DNA from: Anaerolineae bacterium
GTDB lineage: Bacteria > Chloroflexota > Anaerolineae > Aggregatilineales > UBA3940
Length of the DNA: 6,288 nt
Assembly (NCBI GenBank): GCA_016926985.1
Contig: JAFGNO010000198.1
Span: 1-6,288 of the forward strand
Direction: 5' to 3'
This document shows, piece by piece, positions 1 through 5,869 of the stretch (position 1 is the stretch's first letter; every line of letters starts with the position of its first letter). The notes under the pieces were generated by a model. The model saw only the letters and a list, made by a program, of their open reading frames with translations, did no database searches and was not told where the DNA came from. Made by a program: the position numbers and the translations under genes.

Positions 1-558
1 GAACCCATCGGGGGAGCAGAGCGGCTGATTGCGATTGGCGTGACCGAGCCATTTGGCGTTTTCTTCCGTGTCTCGATCATGTTGGGGATCATCCTTGCCT
101 CGCCCTATGTCACGGCCCAGTTATGGGTGTTTGTGGCTGCTGGTTTAAAATACAAAGAACGGCGTGCATTCTACTTATTTGTTCCATTTGCTGTGCTCTT
201 ATTTCTTCTGGGCGCGTTGTTTGCCTATCTCGCCATGCTGCCTGCTGCCGTTCCATTTTTAGTTGGTTTCATGGGGTTTGATGCGACGCCAACGCTTGAA
301 AACTACGTCAAATTCGTGACTAATGTCATTCTATGGGTTGGTATCAGCTTTGAGATGCCACTTGTGATATTTTTGCTGGCAAAAACTGGAATAGTGAATG
401 CCCGGATGCTGGCGAAAAACTGGCGGATTGCTATTATTTTGATCGCAATACTTGCCGCAGTGGTTACCCCTACCCCGGACCCTGTCAATATGGGTATTGT
501 CGCAGCCCCACTGGCTGCATTATACTTGCTGAGTATTGTGCTGGCACTGTTTGCTTAA
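1..558 (+). CDS. tatC: Sec-independent protein translocase TatC (5'-truncated by window edge)
   Basis: TatC is the multi-spanning inner-membrane receptor that binds twin-arginine signal peptides and works with TatA to export folded proteins. The frame is open from base 1, giving 185 residues here; about 60 N-terminal residues (TM1) lie off the left edge. The GTG at position 40 is an internal Val codon, not a start. Hydrophobic helices run in the expected order. The loop after TM2 keeps the signal-peptide-binding Phe (F44 of the visible part) and Glu (E53 in KYKERR), spaced as E. coli F94/E103. The membrane Glu in GISFEMP (E118) and the Asp in TPTPDP (D160) are also kept. Differences from the E. 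coli protein: the Pro three residues after the loop Phe is Ala (FVAAGL), and the residue equivalent to Gln215 is Met. The protein ends directly after the last helix with almost no cytoplasmic tail. A tatA gene may lie upstream, but this cannot be seen. Identity is secure. Confidence 0.95.
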   Translation, partial: EPIGGAERLIAIGVTEPFGVFFRVSIMLGIILASPYVTAQLWVFVAAGLKYKERRAFYLFVPFAVLLFLLGALFAYLAMLPAAVPFLVGFMGFDATPTLENYVKFVTNVILWVGISFEMPLVIFLLAKTGIVNARMLAKNWRIAIILIAILAAVVTPTPDPVNMGIVAAPLAALYLLSIVLALFA

Positions 559-578
559 GCATTTCAATTGTTAATTCT

Positions 579-630
579 AGTGTTTCGCAGTCTGAATAGG
601 GTTGTGATTGAGGTTAGGCTGCGAAACACT
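579..630. other. Perfect 12-bp inverted repeat downstream of tatC
   Basis: The arms AGTGTTTCGCAG (579-590) and CTGCGAAACACT (619-630) are exact reverse complements, separated by 28 nt. The repeat begins 20 bp after the tatC stop codon. No T-run follows the right arm, so it is not a canonical intrinsic terminator. It could be a stem with a large loop that ends or stabilises the tatC transcript, an operator for a dimeric regulator, or part of the leader of the GTPase gene. An 8-bp direct repeat, CTTAAGCA, lies at 554-561 (across the tatC stop) and 629-636 (across the right arm). The inverted repeat is seen directly; its role is unknown. Confidence 0.7.
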
Positions 631-733
631 TAAGCAGTTGGGTCCACAGTTGGCTTTATCATGAGCTTATTTGCGCCTAACTGCACTAGCCGCCCGGTCG
701 TTAAAGGCAACGATGGCAAGGGCGAAACCAGAA

Positions 734-740
734 GAGAAGG
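734..740 (+). promoter_or_regulatory. Ribosome binding site setting the GTPase start at 748
   Basis: The purine-rich GAGAAGG ends 7 nt before the ATG at 748. The upstream in-frame ATG at 661 has no Shine-Dalgarno-like sequence before it. The 29 codons between them encode residues that do not fit the family N-terminus. The 748 start is therefore preferred. Confidence 0.75.
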
Positions 741-747
741 ACTTACT

Positions 748-2064
748 ATGGCTCGAAAGCGCGTTGTCATTATGGGAGCAGCGGGGCGAGATTTTCACAA
801 TTTCAACACCTACTTCCGCAGCAATGATTTATTTGAAGTTGTTGCCTTCACCGCTGCACAAATCCCCGGTATCGAAGGGAGGCAGTATCCTCCAGAACTT
901 GCCGGGGAACTCTATCCACAGGGGATCCCGATCTACGACGAGGCTGACCTGACCCACATAATCGCTTCACAGGCAATCGATGAGGTTGTCTTTTCCTACA
1001 GCGATGTGACGCATAACCATGTCATGCATAAAGCCTCACAGGTCATTGCAGCTGGCGCGAATTTCTGGCTTCTCGGATCACGGGAAACCCAAATCAAAAG
1101 CGCCAAACCTGTGGTCTCGATATGCGCGGTCAGGACAGGGTGCGGTAAAAGCCAGACAACCCGGCACATCGTCTCGCTGCTGAGACAGATGGGCAAGCGA
1201 GTTGTTTCGATCCGGCATCCAATGCCCTACGGCGATCTGGCTAAACAGGCTGTCCAACGCTTTGCCGACTACAGCGATCTTGATAAACATGACTGCACAA
1301 TTGAGGAAAGAGAAGAATACGAACCCCACATTGACCTGGGTGCAGTCATTTACTCTGGCGTGGATTACGGGGCAATCCTGAAGGAAGCAGAAAAAGAAGC
1401 AGATATCATTGTGTGGGATGGTGGAAACAACGATCTGTCTTTCTATAAATCTGACCTGCATATCGTGGTAGCCGATCCCCATCGCCCCGGGCATGAGTTG
1501 AGCTATCATCCCGGCGAAGCAAACCTGCGTATGGCCCATGTCGTGGTAATCAACAAAGTCGATACAGCCGATTACGCCAATATTCTGACCGTGATGGCTA
1601 ATATCCAGAAGGTCAATCCCGGCGCTGTGGTTGTGCAGGCCGCTTCGCCAATCTTTGTGGATAACCCGGCAGCCATCCGGGGTAAACGGGTGCTCGTCAT
1701 CGAGGATGGCCCCACACTCACCCACGGGGAAATGGCTTATGGGGCCGGGGTAGTCGCTGCCAACCGGTTTGGTGCCGGTGAGATGATCGACCCTCGTCCA
1801 TTTGCCGTCCGCTCAATAGCGGATACCTATGCCAAATATCCCTCTACCGGGACTGTCCTGCCAGCAATGGGTTATGGTGATGAGCAAATGGCCGACCTCG
1901 AAGCAACGATCAATGCGGCGGATGCCGATCTGGTGATTGCTGCCACCCCCATTGACCTGACGCGGATTATCAATATCAAGCTGCCTATGGAACGTGTACG
2001 GTATGAACTGGACGTGATCGGACAGCCCAATCTTCAGGATATCCTGAACGAGAAGTTCGGCTAA
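748..2064 (+). CDS. COG2403-type P-loop GTPase, cyclic 2,3-diphosphoglycerate synthetase-like
   Basis: This 438-residue protein resembles the COG2403 family, whose characterised archaeal member makes cyclic 2,3-diphosphoglycerate; the role of bacterial members is not settled. Residues 5-120 look like a Rossmann-type N-terminal domain opening with VVIMGAAGRDFHNFN, a family hallmark. A P-loop domain follows: Walker A VRTGCGKS (128-135), with Val where the classic motif has Gly or Ala; a Walker B-like strand IIVWDGGNND (220-229); and NKVD (269-272), matching the guanine-specificity NKxD motif. The C-terminal third has GPTLTHGEMAYGAG (321-334), probably also family-conserved. No signal peptide or membrane helix is visible, so the protein is cytoplasmic. 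The start at 748 is supported by a ribosome binding site; an extension from 661 is possible but unlikely. A hairpin follows the stop, so this may be a single-gene unit. Family call is fairly sure, reaction is not; many genomes would list it simply as GTPase. Confidence 0.85.
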   Translation: MARKRVVIMGAAGRDFHNFNTYFRSNDLFEVVAFTAAQIPGIEGRQYPPELAGELYPQGIPIYDEADLTHIIASQAIDEVVFSYSDVTHNHVMHKASQVIAAGANFWLLGSRETQIKSAKPVVSICAVRTGCGKSQTTRHIVSLLRQMGKRVVSIRHPMPYGDLAKQAVQRFADYSDLDKHDCTIEEREEYEPHIDLGAVIYSGVDYGAILKEAEKEADIIVWDGGNNDLSFYKSDLHIVVADPHRPGHELSYHPGEANLRMAHVVVINKVDTADYANILTVMANIQKVNPGAVVVQAASPIFVDNPAAIRGKRVLVIEDGPTLTHGEMAYGAGVVAANRFGAGEMIDPRPFAVRSIADTYAKYPSTGTVLPAMGYGDEQMADLEATINAADADLVIAATPIDLTRIINIKLPMERVRYELDVIGQPNLQDILNEKFG

Positions 2065-2080
2065 CATATTAGTGCTGAAA

Positions 2081-2113
2081 GGGGTCACCTGTTGAGTGCC
2101 ACCGGGTGACCCC
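2081..2113. terminator. Hairpin between GTPase and hydrolase genes, possible terminator
   Basis: GGGGTCACC (2081-2089) and GGTGACCCC (2105-2113) are exact reverse complements around a 15-nt loop, forming a strong GC-rich 9-bp stem 16 nt after the GTPase stop. The downstream sequence is not T-rich, so termination would have to be imperfect or factor-assisted. It could instead be an RNA stability element between two co-transcribed genes. Confidence 0.5.
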
Positions 2114-2137
2114 ACTTCCAGCAGAACTCACCTGTTG
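2085..2137 (+). repeat. 10-bp direct repeat TCACCTGTTG, two copies
   Basis: TCACCTGTTG occurs at 2085-2094, overlapping the left hairpin arm, and again at 2128-2137, 9 nt before the hydrolase ATG. The copies are 43 bp apart, start to start, about four helical turns. They could be paired regulator sites or chance. The second copy sits where a ribosome binding site would be expected. Confidence 0.45.
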
Positions 2138-2146
2138 TCACAAACC

Positions 2147-3040
2147 ATGAAGCAATCAATTAACTGGAGGTGGCTGCACCGCACCAGCCTGCTGGTGGTT
2201 ACGTTAATTCCCCTCATTGTCCTGGCAATTTCAGTCTGGTCTGCCAATCAGTACGTGACTGCCGTGCTGCATGTGCGCTGCCAGGGCACATTTGCCAGCC
2301 TGTCATCCCACGGGTATGGCTCACAATTGGTGAGCTTCCCCGGCTACAATGACGTCATAATCCGGGGATGGCTGACTACCGGTACTCAGGCTCCAGACAT
2401 CGTGATCATTACCCTGACAAGCCATGGTGCTAACAGCGAACTTGCCTTAGATGACGCGCTCATGCTGGCAGAAGCAGGATATGGAACGCTGGTTATTGAA
2501 CCCCGTAACTGCGCCGACTCAACTCAGCGAGCTACCACCGGTTACTATGAGGCCGCCGATGTCGCCGGTGCTGCTGATTATTTGCACTCCCGTGAGGATA
2601 TTAAGCATGTCGGAGCATTGGGGTTTTCCGCCGGGGGTACCGCATCCCTGCTTGCTGCGGCAGATGAGCCCGGGATTGAACTCATAGTCGCAATGGGGGG
2701 GTACGCAAATTTGCGGGATGATATCCTGGATCGGCATGCCAATCTGGGATGGTATGCCATGCTGATCCGCCATATGATTGTGTGGGATTTTACACTGAGA
2801 GGCATTCCGACTTCATCGATAAGCCCGGTTGACGAGATCGCGAAAATCAGCCCACGTCCGGTGCTGCTGATCTATGGTGAACATGAAGCAGCTTATGGGC
2901 AGGCATTATATGATGCTGCACGTGAGCCAAAGTCGCTGTGGATAGTCCTAGGTGCCTCGCACGGGACATACCGCTCCGCAGACGAAGCAGGTTATCAAGA
3001 ACGTATCCTTTCGTTTCTCGATGATGCGTTTCAGAATTGA
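2147..3040 (+). CDS. Membrane-anchored alpha/beta hydrolase, probably extracytoplasmic
   Basis: This 297-residue serine hydrolase has an alpha/beta fold; its substrate is unknown. Lys2, Arg8 and Arg12 precede a single hydrophobic helix (about 14-33), predicting the N-terminus inside and the catalytic domain outside the membrane. There is no lipobox or obvious cleavage site, so it looks like an uncleaved anchor. The fold is marked by TSHGANS (91-97, oxyanion region), the nucleophile elbow GFSAGG (159-164, Ser161) and GASHG (269-273, His272). The acid position reads YGEHE, so Glu247 replaces the more usual Asp. Only two cysteines occur, Cys45 and Cys122, both in the exported part, which suits a disulfide. 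The start codon is uncertain: ATG 2147 has no clear ribosome binding site; in-frame TTG 2135 and GTG 2096 are alternatives, but GTG 2096 lies inside the hairpin loop. It shows general resemblance to BAAT/dienelactone-hydrolase-like esterases or peptidases. Fold secure, function not. Confidence 0.85.
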   Translation: MKQSINWRWLHRTSLLVVTLIPLIVLAISVWSANQYVTAVLHVRCQGTFASLSSHGYGSQLVSFPGYNDVIIRGWLTTGTQAPDIVIITLTSHGANSELALDDALMLAEAGYGTLVIEPRNCADSTQRATTGYYEAADVAGAADYLHSREDIKHVGALGFSAGGTASLLAAADEPGIELIVAMGGYANLRDDILDRHANLGWYAMLIRHMIVWDFTLRGIPTSSISPVDEIAKISPRPVLLIYGEHEAAYGQALYDAAREPKSLWIVLGASHGTYRSADEAGYQERILSFLDDAFQN

Positions 3041-3098
3041 CGCAACCAGAAAGCTCACATTAGAAAAGGCCAAATCTGTTACTGTCAGGTATAGAGCA

Positions 3099-3126
3099 TT
3101 GCACAAATATCAAAGCGCGATATGAT
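3099..3126 (+). promoter_or_regulatory. Candidate sigma70-type promoter for the asparaginase-lipoprotein pair
   Basis: TTGCAC (3099-3104) is followed after 16 bp by TATGAT (3121-3126), which matches five of six bases of the TATAAT consensus. Transcription would begin near 3133, giving a leader of about 26 nt. The -35 half is weak. This 118-bp gap after the hydrolase stop contains no other recognisable element. Confidence 0.4.
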
Positions 3127-3158
3127 TCAACGTAACCAACACATAAGGCAAAATCGAT

Positions 3159-4040
3159 ATGCCCACATTCCCTTCGTTGATCGTTCATGGCGGAGCTGGG
3201 AATATTCCCAAGGAAGAACATGCTGGCCACCTGAATGGTGTCAGACTGGCTGCCGAACTGGGCTGGAAGCTGCTGCTCGACGGCAGGCCCGCGCTCGACG
3301 TGGTTGAGCAGGTTGTGCGCCTGCTGGAAGATGACCCGACCTATGATGCAGGACGAGGAAGCCATCTCAACAGTGCCGGGCACATTGAGCTTGACGCATT
3401 GATCATGGATGGTGCCACTCTGAACAGCGGCGCTGTGGCCGCAGTTCAATGCATTGGCAATCCGATCAGCCTGGCAAGATTGGTCATGGATAAAACCAGA
3501 CACTCCCTGCTGGTAGGGATCGGCGCACAGGCTTTTGCAGAAAAGATGGGCTTTCCCCGGCTGGCGGAAGAAAATCTGCTGGTAGGGCGCGAACTGGAAC
3601 GCTGGAAAGCAGCACAGCACGATCTGTCCAGCGACGGGCATGGCACAGTTGGTGCCGTGGCACGTGACAGCGCCGGTAACATAGCGGCCGCAACTTCCAC
3701 CGGTGGAACGCTCAACAAGCTGTCAGGGAGAGTGGGGGATTCTCCATTGATTGGGAGCGGTGCCTATGCCGATAATCTGAGCGGCGGCGCATCGGCAACC
3801 GGGGTGGGCGAAAGCCTGATGAAAATCGTTATCAGCAAGACGGCCTGCGACCTTATGCACGCAGGGTTGAACGCCCAGGAGGCTGCGGAAAAGGCTGTTG
3901 AACTACTATCCTCTGAGCGGGTAAAGGGCAGTGGTGGTCTGATCACGGTGGACTCCCGTGGCAATACCGGTTTTGCTTATAACACCCCCTGTATGTCACG
4001 CGCACAGGTTAAGGATGGCCAGATAGTGGCCTCTGTTTAG
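3159..4040 (+). CDS. iaaA: Isoaspartyl peptidase / L-asparaginase (plant-type, Ntn hydrolase)
   Basis: This 293-residue enzyme hydrolyses isoaspartyl dipeptides and L-asparagine, recycling damaged aspartyl residues in the cytoplasm. The precursor self-cleaves before a threonine to give alpha and beta subunits: the site is DGHG|TVGAVARD, making Thr163 the nucleophile. Residues line up with E. coli IaaA by spacing from that Thr: Thr181 in TSTGG (T197), Arg191 and Asp194 in RVGDSP (R207, D210), and Thr214-Gly215 in ATGVGE (T230, G231). The N-terminal VHGGAG (9-14) is also typical. The protein is shorter than E. coli IaaA (321 residues), mostly in the linker before the cleavage site. Residue 63, in YDAGRGS, is Asp where the family usually has Asn (FNAGxG), near the oxyanion site. 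TAAGG lies about 10 nt before the ATG. The stop is only 10 nt from the following lipoprotein gene, so they are probably one operon. Confidence 0.93.
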   Translation: MPTFPSLIVHGGAGNIPKEEHAGHLNGVRLAAELGWKLLLDGRPALDVVEQVVRLLEDDPTYDAGRGSHLNSAGHIELDALIMDGATLNSGAVAAVQCIGNPISLARLVMDKTRHSLLVGIGAQAFAEKMGFPRLAEENLLVGRELERWKAAQHDLSSDGHGTVGAVARDSAGNIAAATSTGGTLNKLSGRVGDSPLIGSGAYADNLSGGASATGVGESLMKIVISKTACDLMHAGLNAQEAAEKAVELLSSERVKGSGGLITVDSRGNTGFAYNTPCMSRAQVKDGQIVASV

Positions 4041-4050
4041 CAGCATCGAG

Positions 4051-4890
4051 ATGTTCCGGCGAGCAACCAACTACCTAGTATTGCTGCTTCTCATCATACT
4101 GGGGCTGCCTGCATGTTCGGGCGAATCACCCAGACATATTGTAAATCTGCCTACCAGAACTGCGTATCCATTTCTGACGGCAACAACGCGACCATCGGAC
4201 ACACCCATTCCGCCAACCCAGACCCCGACACCTTTTCCTACAGGCACATCGACTGCCACACCCACTACAATGCCAACCGATATGCCTACGCCAACACCTT
4301 CATCCACCCTGGAAGTGACAGAAACCACCACACAAGAGGGCGCAGCACCGGAATGTTCCAGCCCCCCAGATGGCGTATTTGGTACGCTGTTTGCCATCAG
4401 TCCGGCGTTGCGCACATCACTCGGTTGTCCCACCGCCCCATCACCCAACATACCGCCGCAGATATGGGCAGTTGAAGTTGAATACCAGCCCATGGAACGC
4501 GGCCATATGCTCTGGCTATCGAATGTCGGGTGGTATGAGGGAAAAGTCGTCTACGTAATGCTGTCAGATGGCACATACAGGCGATTTGAAGATAGTTATG
4601 CCGCCGGCGCTGACCGCGAGTCTGGAGGCCCATCTCCTCCAGAAGGGCTGTTCCAGCCCGTCGAGCGCCTGGGGAAAATATGGCGGATTATACCCGGCCT
4701 GATCGAACAGATCGGGTTTGGAATCGAGCCACAGACTTCCGCGCTGGCCCAGATGCAACTCTATCAATATGGTGAGATGGTTTATCTCCCGATCAACCAG
4801 ATCGTATTTGCATTCTGGAGAGCACAGCCAGATAGCTGGACAGTTTTCCAACTGGCTGAGGCTGACAGCGATAATCCCAATAATCCATAG
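4051..4890 (+). CDS. Lipoprotein with Pro/Thr linker and duplicated GCP/ERGxMLW-type domain
   Basis: This 279-residue lipoprotein is of unknown function. A signal peptide with Arg3-Arg4 and a leucine/isoleucine core ends in the lipobox LPAC, so Cys22 should be lipidated. Residues 34-86 are a flexible Pro/Thr linker (TPTPFPTGTSTATP and similar), common in Chloroflexota surface lipoproteins. The folded part begins near Cys102 and includes SLGCPTAP (123-130). It then has a module EYQPMERGHMLWL ... VYVML (144-171), a middle PVERLGKIWR (203-212), and a degenerate second module MQLYQYGEMVYLP ... IVFAF (235-255). This pattern recalls the LGFP-like repeats of wall-associated proteins; that comparison is from memory of the pattern, not a search. 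Besides the lipidated Cys, only Cys102 and Cys126 occur, a likely disulfide. The tail is acidic/Asn-rich. The gene starts 10 nt after the asparaginase stop with only a weak ribosome binding site, consistent with translational coupling. It is unlikely to be an enzyme; a wall or ligand binding role is a guess. Confidence 0.82.
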   Translation: MFRRATNYLVLLLLIILGLPACSGESPRHIVNLPTRTAYPFLTATTRPSDTPIPPTQTPTPFPTGTSTATPTTMPTDMPTPTPSSTLEVTETTTQEGAAPECSSPPDGVFGTLFAISPALRTSLGCPTAPSPNIPPQIWAVEVEYQPMERGHMLWLSNVGWYEGKVVYVMLSDGTYRRFEDSYAAGADRESGGPSPPEGLFQPVERLGKIWRIIPGLIEQIGFGIEPQTSALAQMQLYQYGEMVYLPINQIVFAFWRAQPDSWTVFQLAEADSDNPNNP

Positions 4891-4896
4891 AAGACA

Positions 4897-4930
4897 AGGG
4901 CAGGATATTCACCTGCTCTCCCCCTGCCCT
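4897..4930. terminator. Inverted repeat between convergent genes, possible bidirectional terminator
   Basis: AGGGCAGG (4897-4904) pairs perfectly with CCTGCCCT (4923-4930) across 18 nt. A competing shorter stem, GCAGG (4900-4904) with CCTGC (4912-4916), shares the left arm. It lies just after the lipoprotein stop and before the end of the convergent DUF1232 gene, where a shared terminator is expected. Neither side has a clear U-tract. Confidence 0.5.
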
Positions 4931-4938
4931 ATTCGATA

Positions 4939-4964
4939 TCACCCGCGTTCGTCACCCGCGTTCG
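4939..4964. repeat. 13-bp perfect tandem duplication across the DUF1232 stop codon
   Basis: TCACCCGCGTTCG occurs twice head to tail (4939-4951 and 4952-4964). On the minus strand the inner copy encodes the last residues and TGA stop of the DUF1232 gene; the outer copy repeats the same bases just beyond the stop. Perfect identity suggests a recent slippage duplication. Confidence 0.85.
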
Positions 4965-5725
4965 TTAGGTGGAATGATCCATTGATCTTCATCATCGCCG
5001 GACTGCCCACCCTGCTCATTGGGAGGGATGATGGGTCGAAAAGACCCCTCGATGACCGGGCCCCGCGGACTGGACTTTGAGCTGGATTTGACATCATCTG
5101 CAACCTGCTTGATGTCCTCCGCAGCCTGGGCCATAAACGTCTTGATGCCTTTCCAAACCCGCCCGGTAACGAACTTGTCGGCCTTCTCAAGGAGATCTTT
5201 CATGACCACCAGGATGTCTTCATCACCATCCCAGTACTGCCTGAGTACTGACTCGCCTGCCTGCCCCATTACTTTCACAACGCGGTTGAGCGCGACCATG
5301 CCAACAATGGCATCATCGATCAATCCGGCAGGGCCCATAGCTACTTCGGGCATCAGGTCGACCGGGATAATAATATAGGCGGAGGCCGCCGCGATTTCTG
5401 CCTTTAATGCGGCAGAAACACGCGGATCGCCCATGAGCCGAACAAACAATGCCATGATGTCGGGCACCAGCAATATATACTTGGTGACAGATTTCCCGGC
5501 GCCGGCATTTTCTGCCCATGCGACTATCTTTGAGCGTGTTCGCTGATAGAAATCCTGCGCCTGCTCCAGGCTGTACTCCTGCACTTTGGGGACAACGGCT
5601 TTCGGTCCACTGGCAAGCGGCTCCTGGATATCCAGGTAATCGTAATTCAGCCCACGAATTGGCTCTGCACCCCAGGGCTGTGGCCCCTGACTACTCCTCT
5701 TATCTTTCTTGCTTTGATCGTCCAT
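4952..5725 (-). CDS. DUF1232 (YkvA-like) protein with C-terminal repeated IIPPNExG tail
   Basis: This 257-residue protein is of unknown function. Its polar N-terminus is rich in Lys, Gln and Pro. A DUF1232 domain occupies about residues 83-150: a hydrophobic stretch YILLVPDIMALFVRLMGDPR, then AYIIIPVDLMPE (117-127 region) with the family PxDLxP core, then GLIDDAIVGM (134-143). The hydrophobic stretches suggest membrane association, though charges make full spanning uncertain. Residues 165-215 are amphipathic and charged. The tail carries IIPPNEQG (232-239) and, at the extreme C-terminus, IIPPNERG (250-257), joined by an acidic spacer. ENAGAGKS (72-79) only resembles a P-loop. The start is the ATG at 5725, 6 nt after AGGAGAGG; a longer version from TTG 5752 would overlap that ribosome binding site. 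It is convergent with the lipoprotein gene and divergent from the acyl-CoA dehydrogenase. The domain call is good; the function is unassigned. Confidence 0.87.
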   Translation of the reverse strand: MDDQSKKDKRSSQGPQPWGAEPIRGLNYDYLDIQEPLASGPKAVVPKVQEYSLEQAQDFYQRTRSKIVAWAENAGAGKSVTKYILLVPDIMALFVRLMGDPRVSAALKAEIAAASAYIIIPVDLMPEVAMGPAGLIDDAIVGMVALNRVVKVMGQAGESVLRQYWDGDEDILVVMKDLLEKADKFVTGRVWKGIKTFMAQAAEDIKQVADDVKSSSKSSPRGPVIEGSFRPIIPPNEQGGQSGDDEDQWIIPPNERG

Positions 5726-5731
5726 TTGAGT

Positions 5732-5739
5732 CCTCTCCT
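5732..5739 (-). promoter_or_regulatory. Ribosome binding site setting the DUF1232 start at 5725
   Basis: On the minus strand AGGAGAGG is followed by 6 nt and then the ATG at 5725. This strong match decides against upstream in-frame starts (ATG 5743, TTG 5752), which would place the site inside the coding region. Confidence 0.8.
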
Positions 5740-5778
5740 GCATATTCACCAATCATTACGTGAAAGAGCATGTAAAAG

Positions 5779-5806
5779 TTGCGAAGAGTGTTCAGAAAAC
5801 CATAAT
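5779..5806 (+). promoter_or_regulatory. Candidate promoter for the acyl-CoA dehydrogenase gene
   Basis: TTGCGA (5779-5784) and CATAAT (5801-5806) are 16 bp apart, four and five of six consensus matches. They would give a leader of roughly 55 nt. The -10 overlaps a small inverted repeat, CCATA-N6-TATGG (5800-5815), that could be an operator. The 144-bp divergent region should also hold a minus-strand promoter for the DUF1232 gene, but I could not pick one with confidence. Confidence 0.4.
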
Positions 5807-5858
5807 TGTATATGGAACGAGAACCACCCAAACGACATCGTATCTCACACACCCCAAA

Positions 5859-5864
5859 AAGGAG
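5859..5864 (+). promoter_or_regulatory. Ribosome binding site of the acyl-CoA dehydrogenase gene
   Basis: AAGGAG, within AAAAAGGAGAT, ends 5 nt before the ATG at 5870. It is the strongest Shine-Dalgarno match in the window and fixes the start. Confidence 0.85.
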
Positions 5865-5869
5865 ATCGC

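Noticed and set aside
661..747. N-terminal extension of the GTPase from the ATG at 661
   Set aside because: No ribosome binding site precedes 661, the 29 residues do not resemble the family, and ATG 748 has a well-placed GAGAAGG and a proper family N-terminus.
1078..1725. 215-codon open frame on the minus strand
   Set aside because: It is antisense to the conserved core of the GTPase gene, has no ribosome binding site and a Cys/His-rich composition unlike a real protein.
3060..3641. 193-codon open frame on the minus strand
   Set aside because: It lies opposite the asparaginase gene, whose catalytic residues are all in the plus frame; no recognisable domain in the antisense product.
4196..4310. 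Short-period repeats of ACACC/CCAAC type as a possible repeat array
   Set aside because: They are explained by Thr-Pro codons in the lipoprotein linker and have no regular unit or spacers.
4071..4493. Gly/Val-rich minus-strand open frame resembling a repeat protein
   Set aside because: The GVGV-type repeats are the reverse complement of the Pro/Thr linker codons of the lipoprotein, not an independent gene.
5489..5512. P-loop-like ENAGAGKS in the DUF1232 protein
   Set aside because: The first position is Glu instead of Gly/Ala, there is no matching Walker B, and it precedes a DUF1232 domain, which is not a nucleotide-binding fold.
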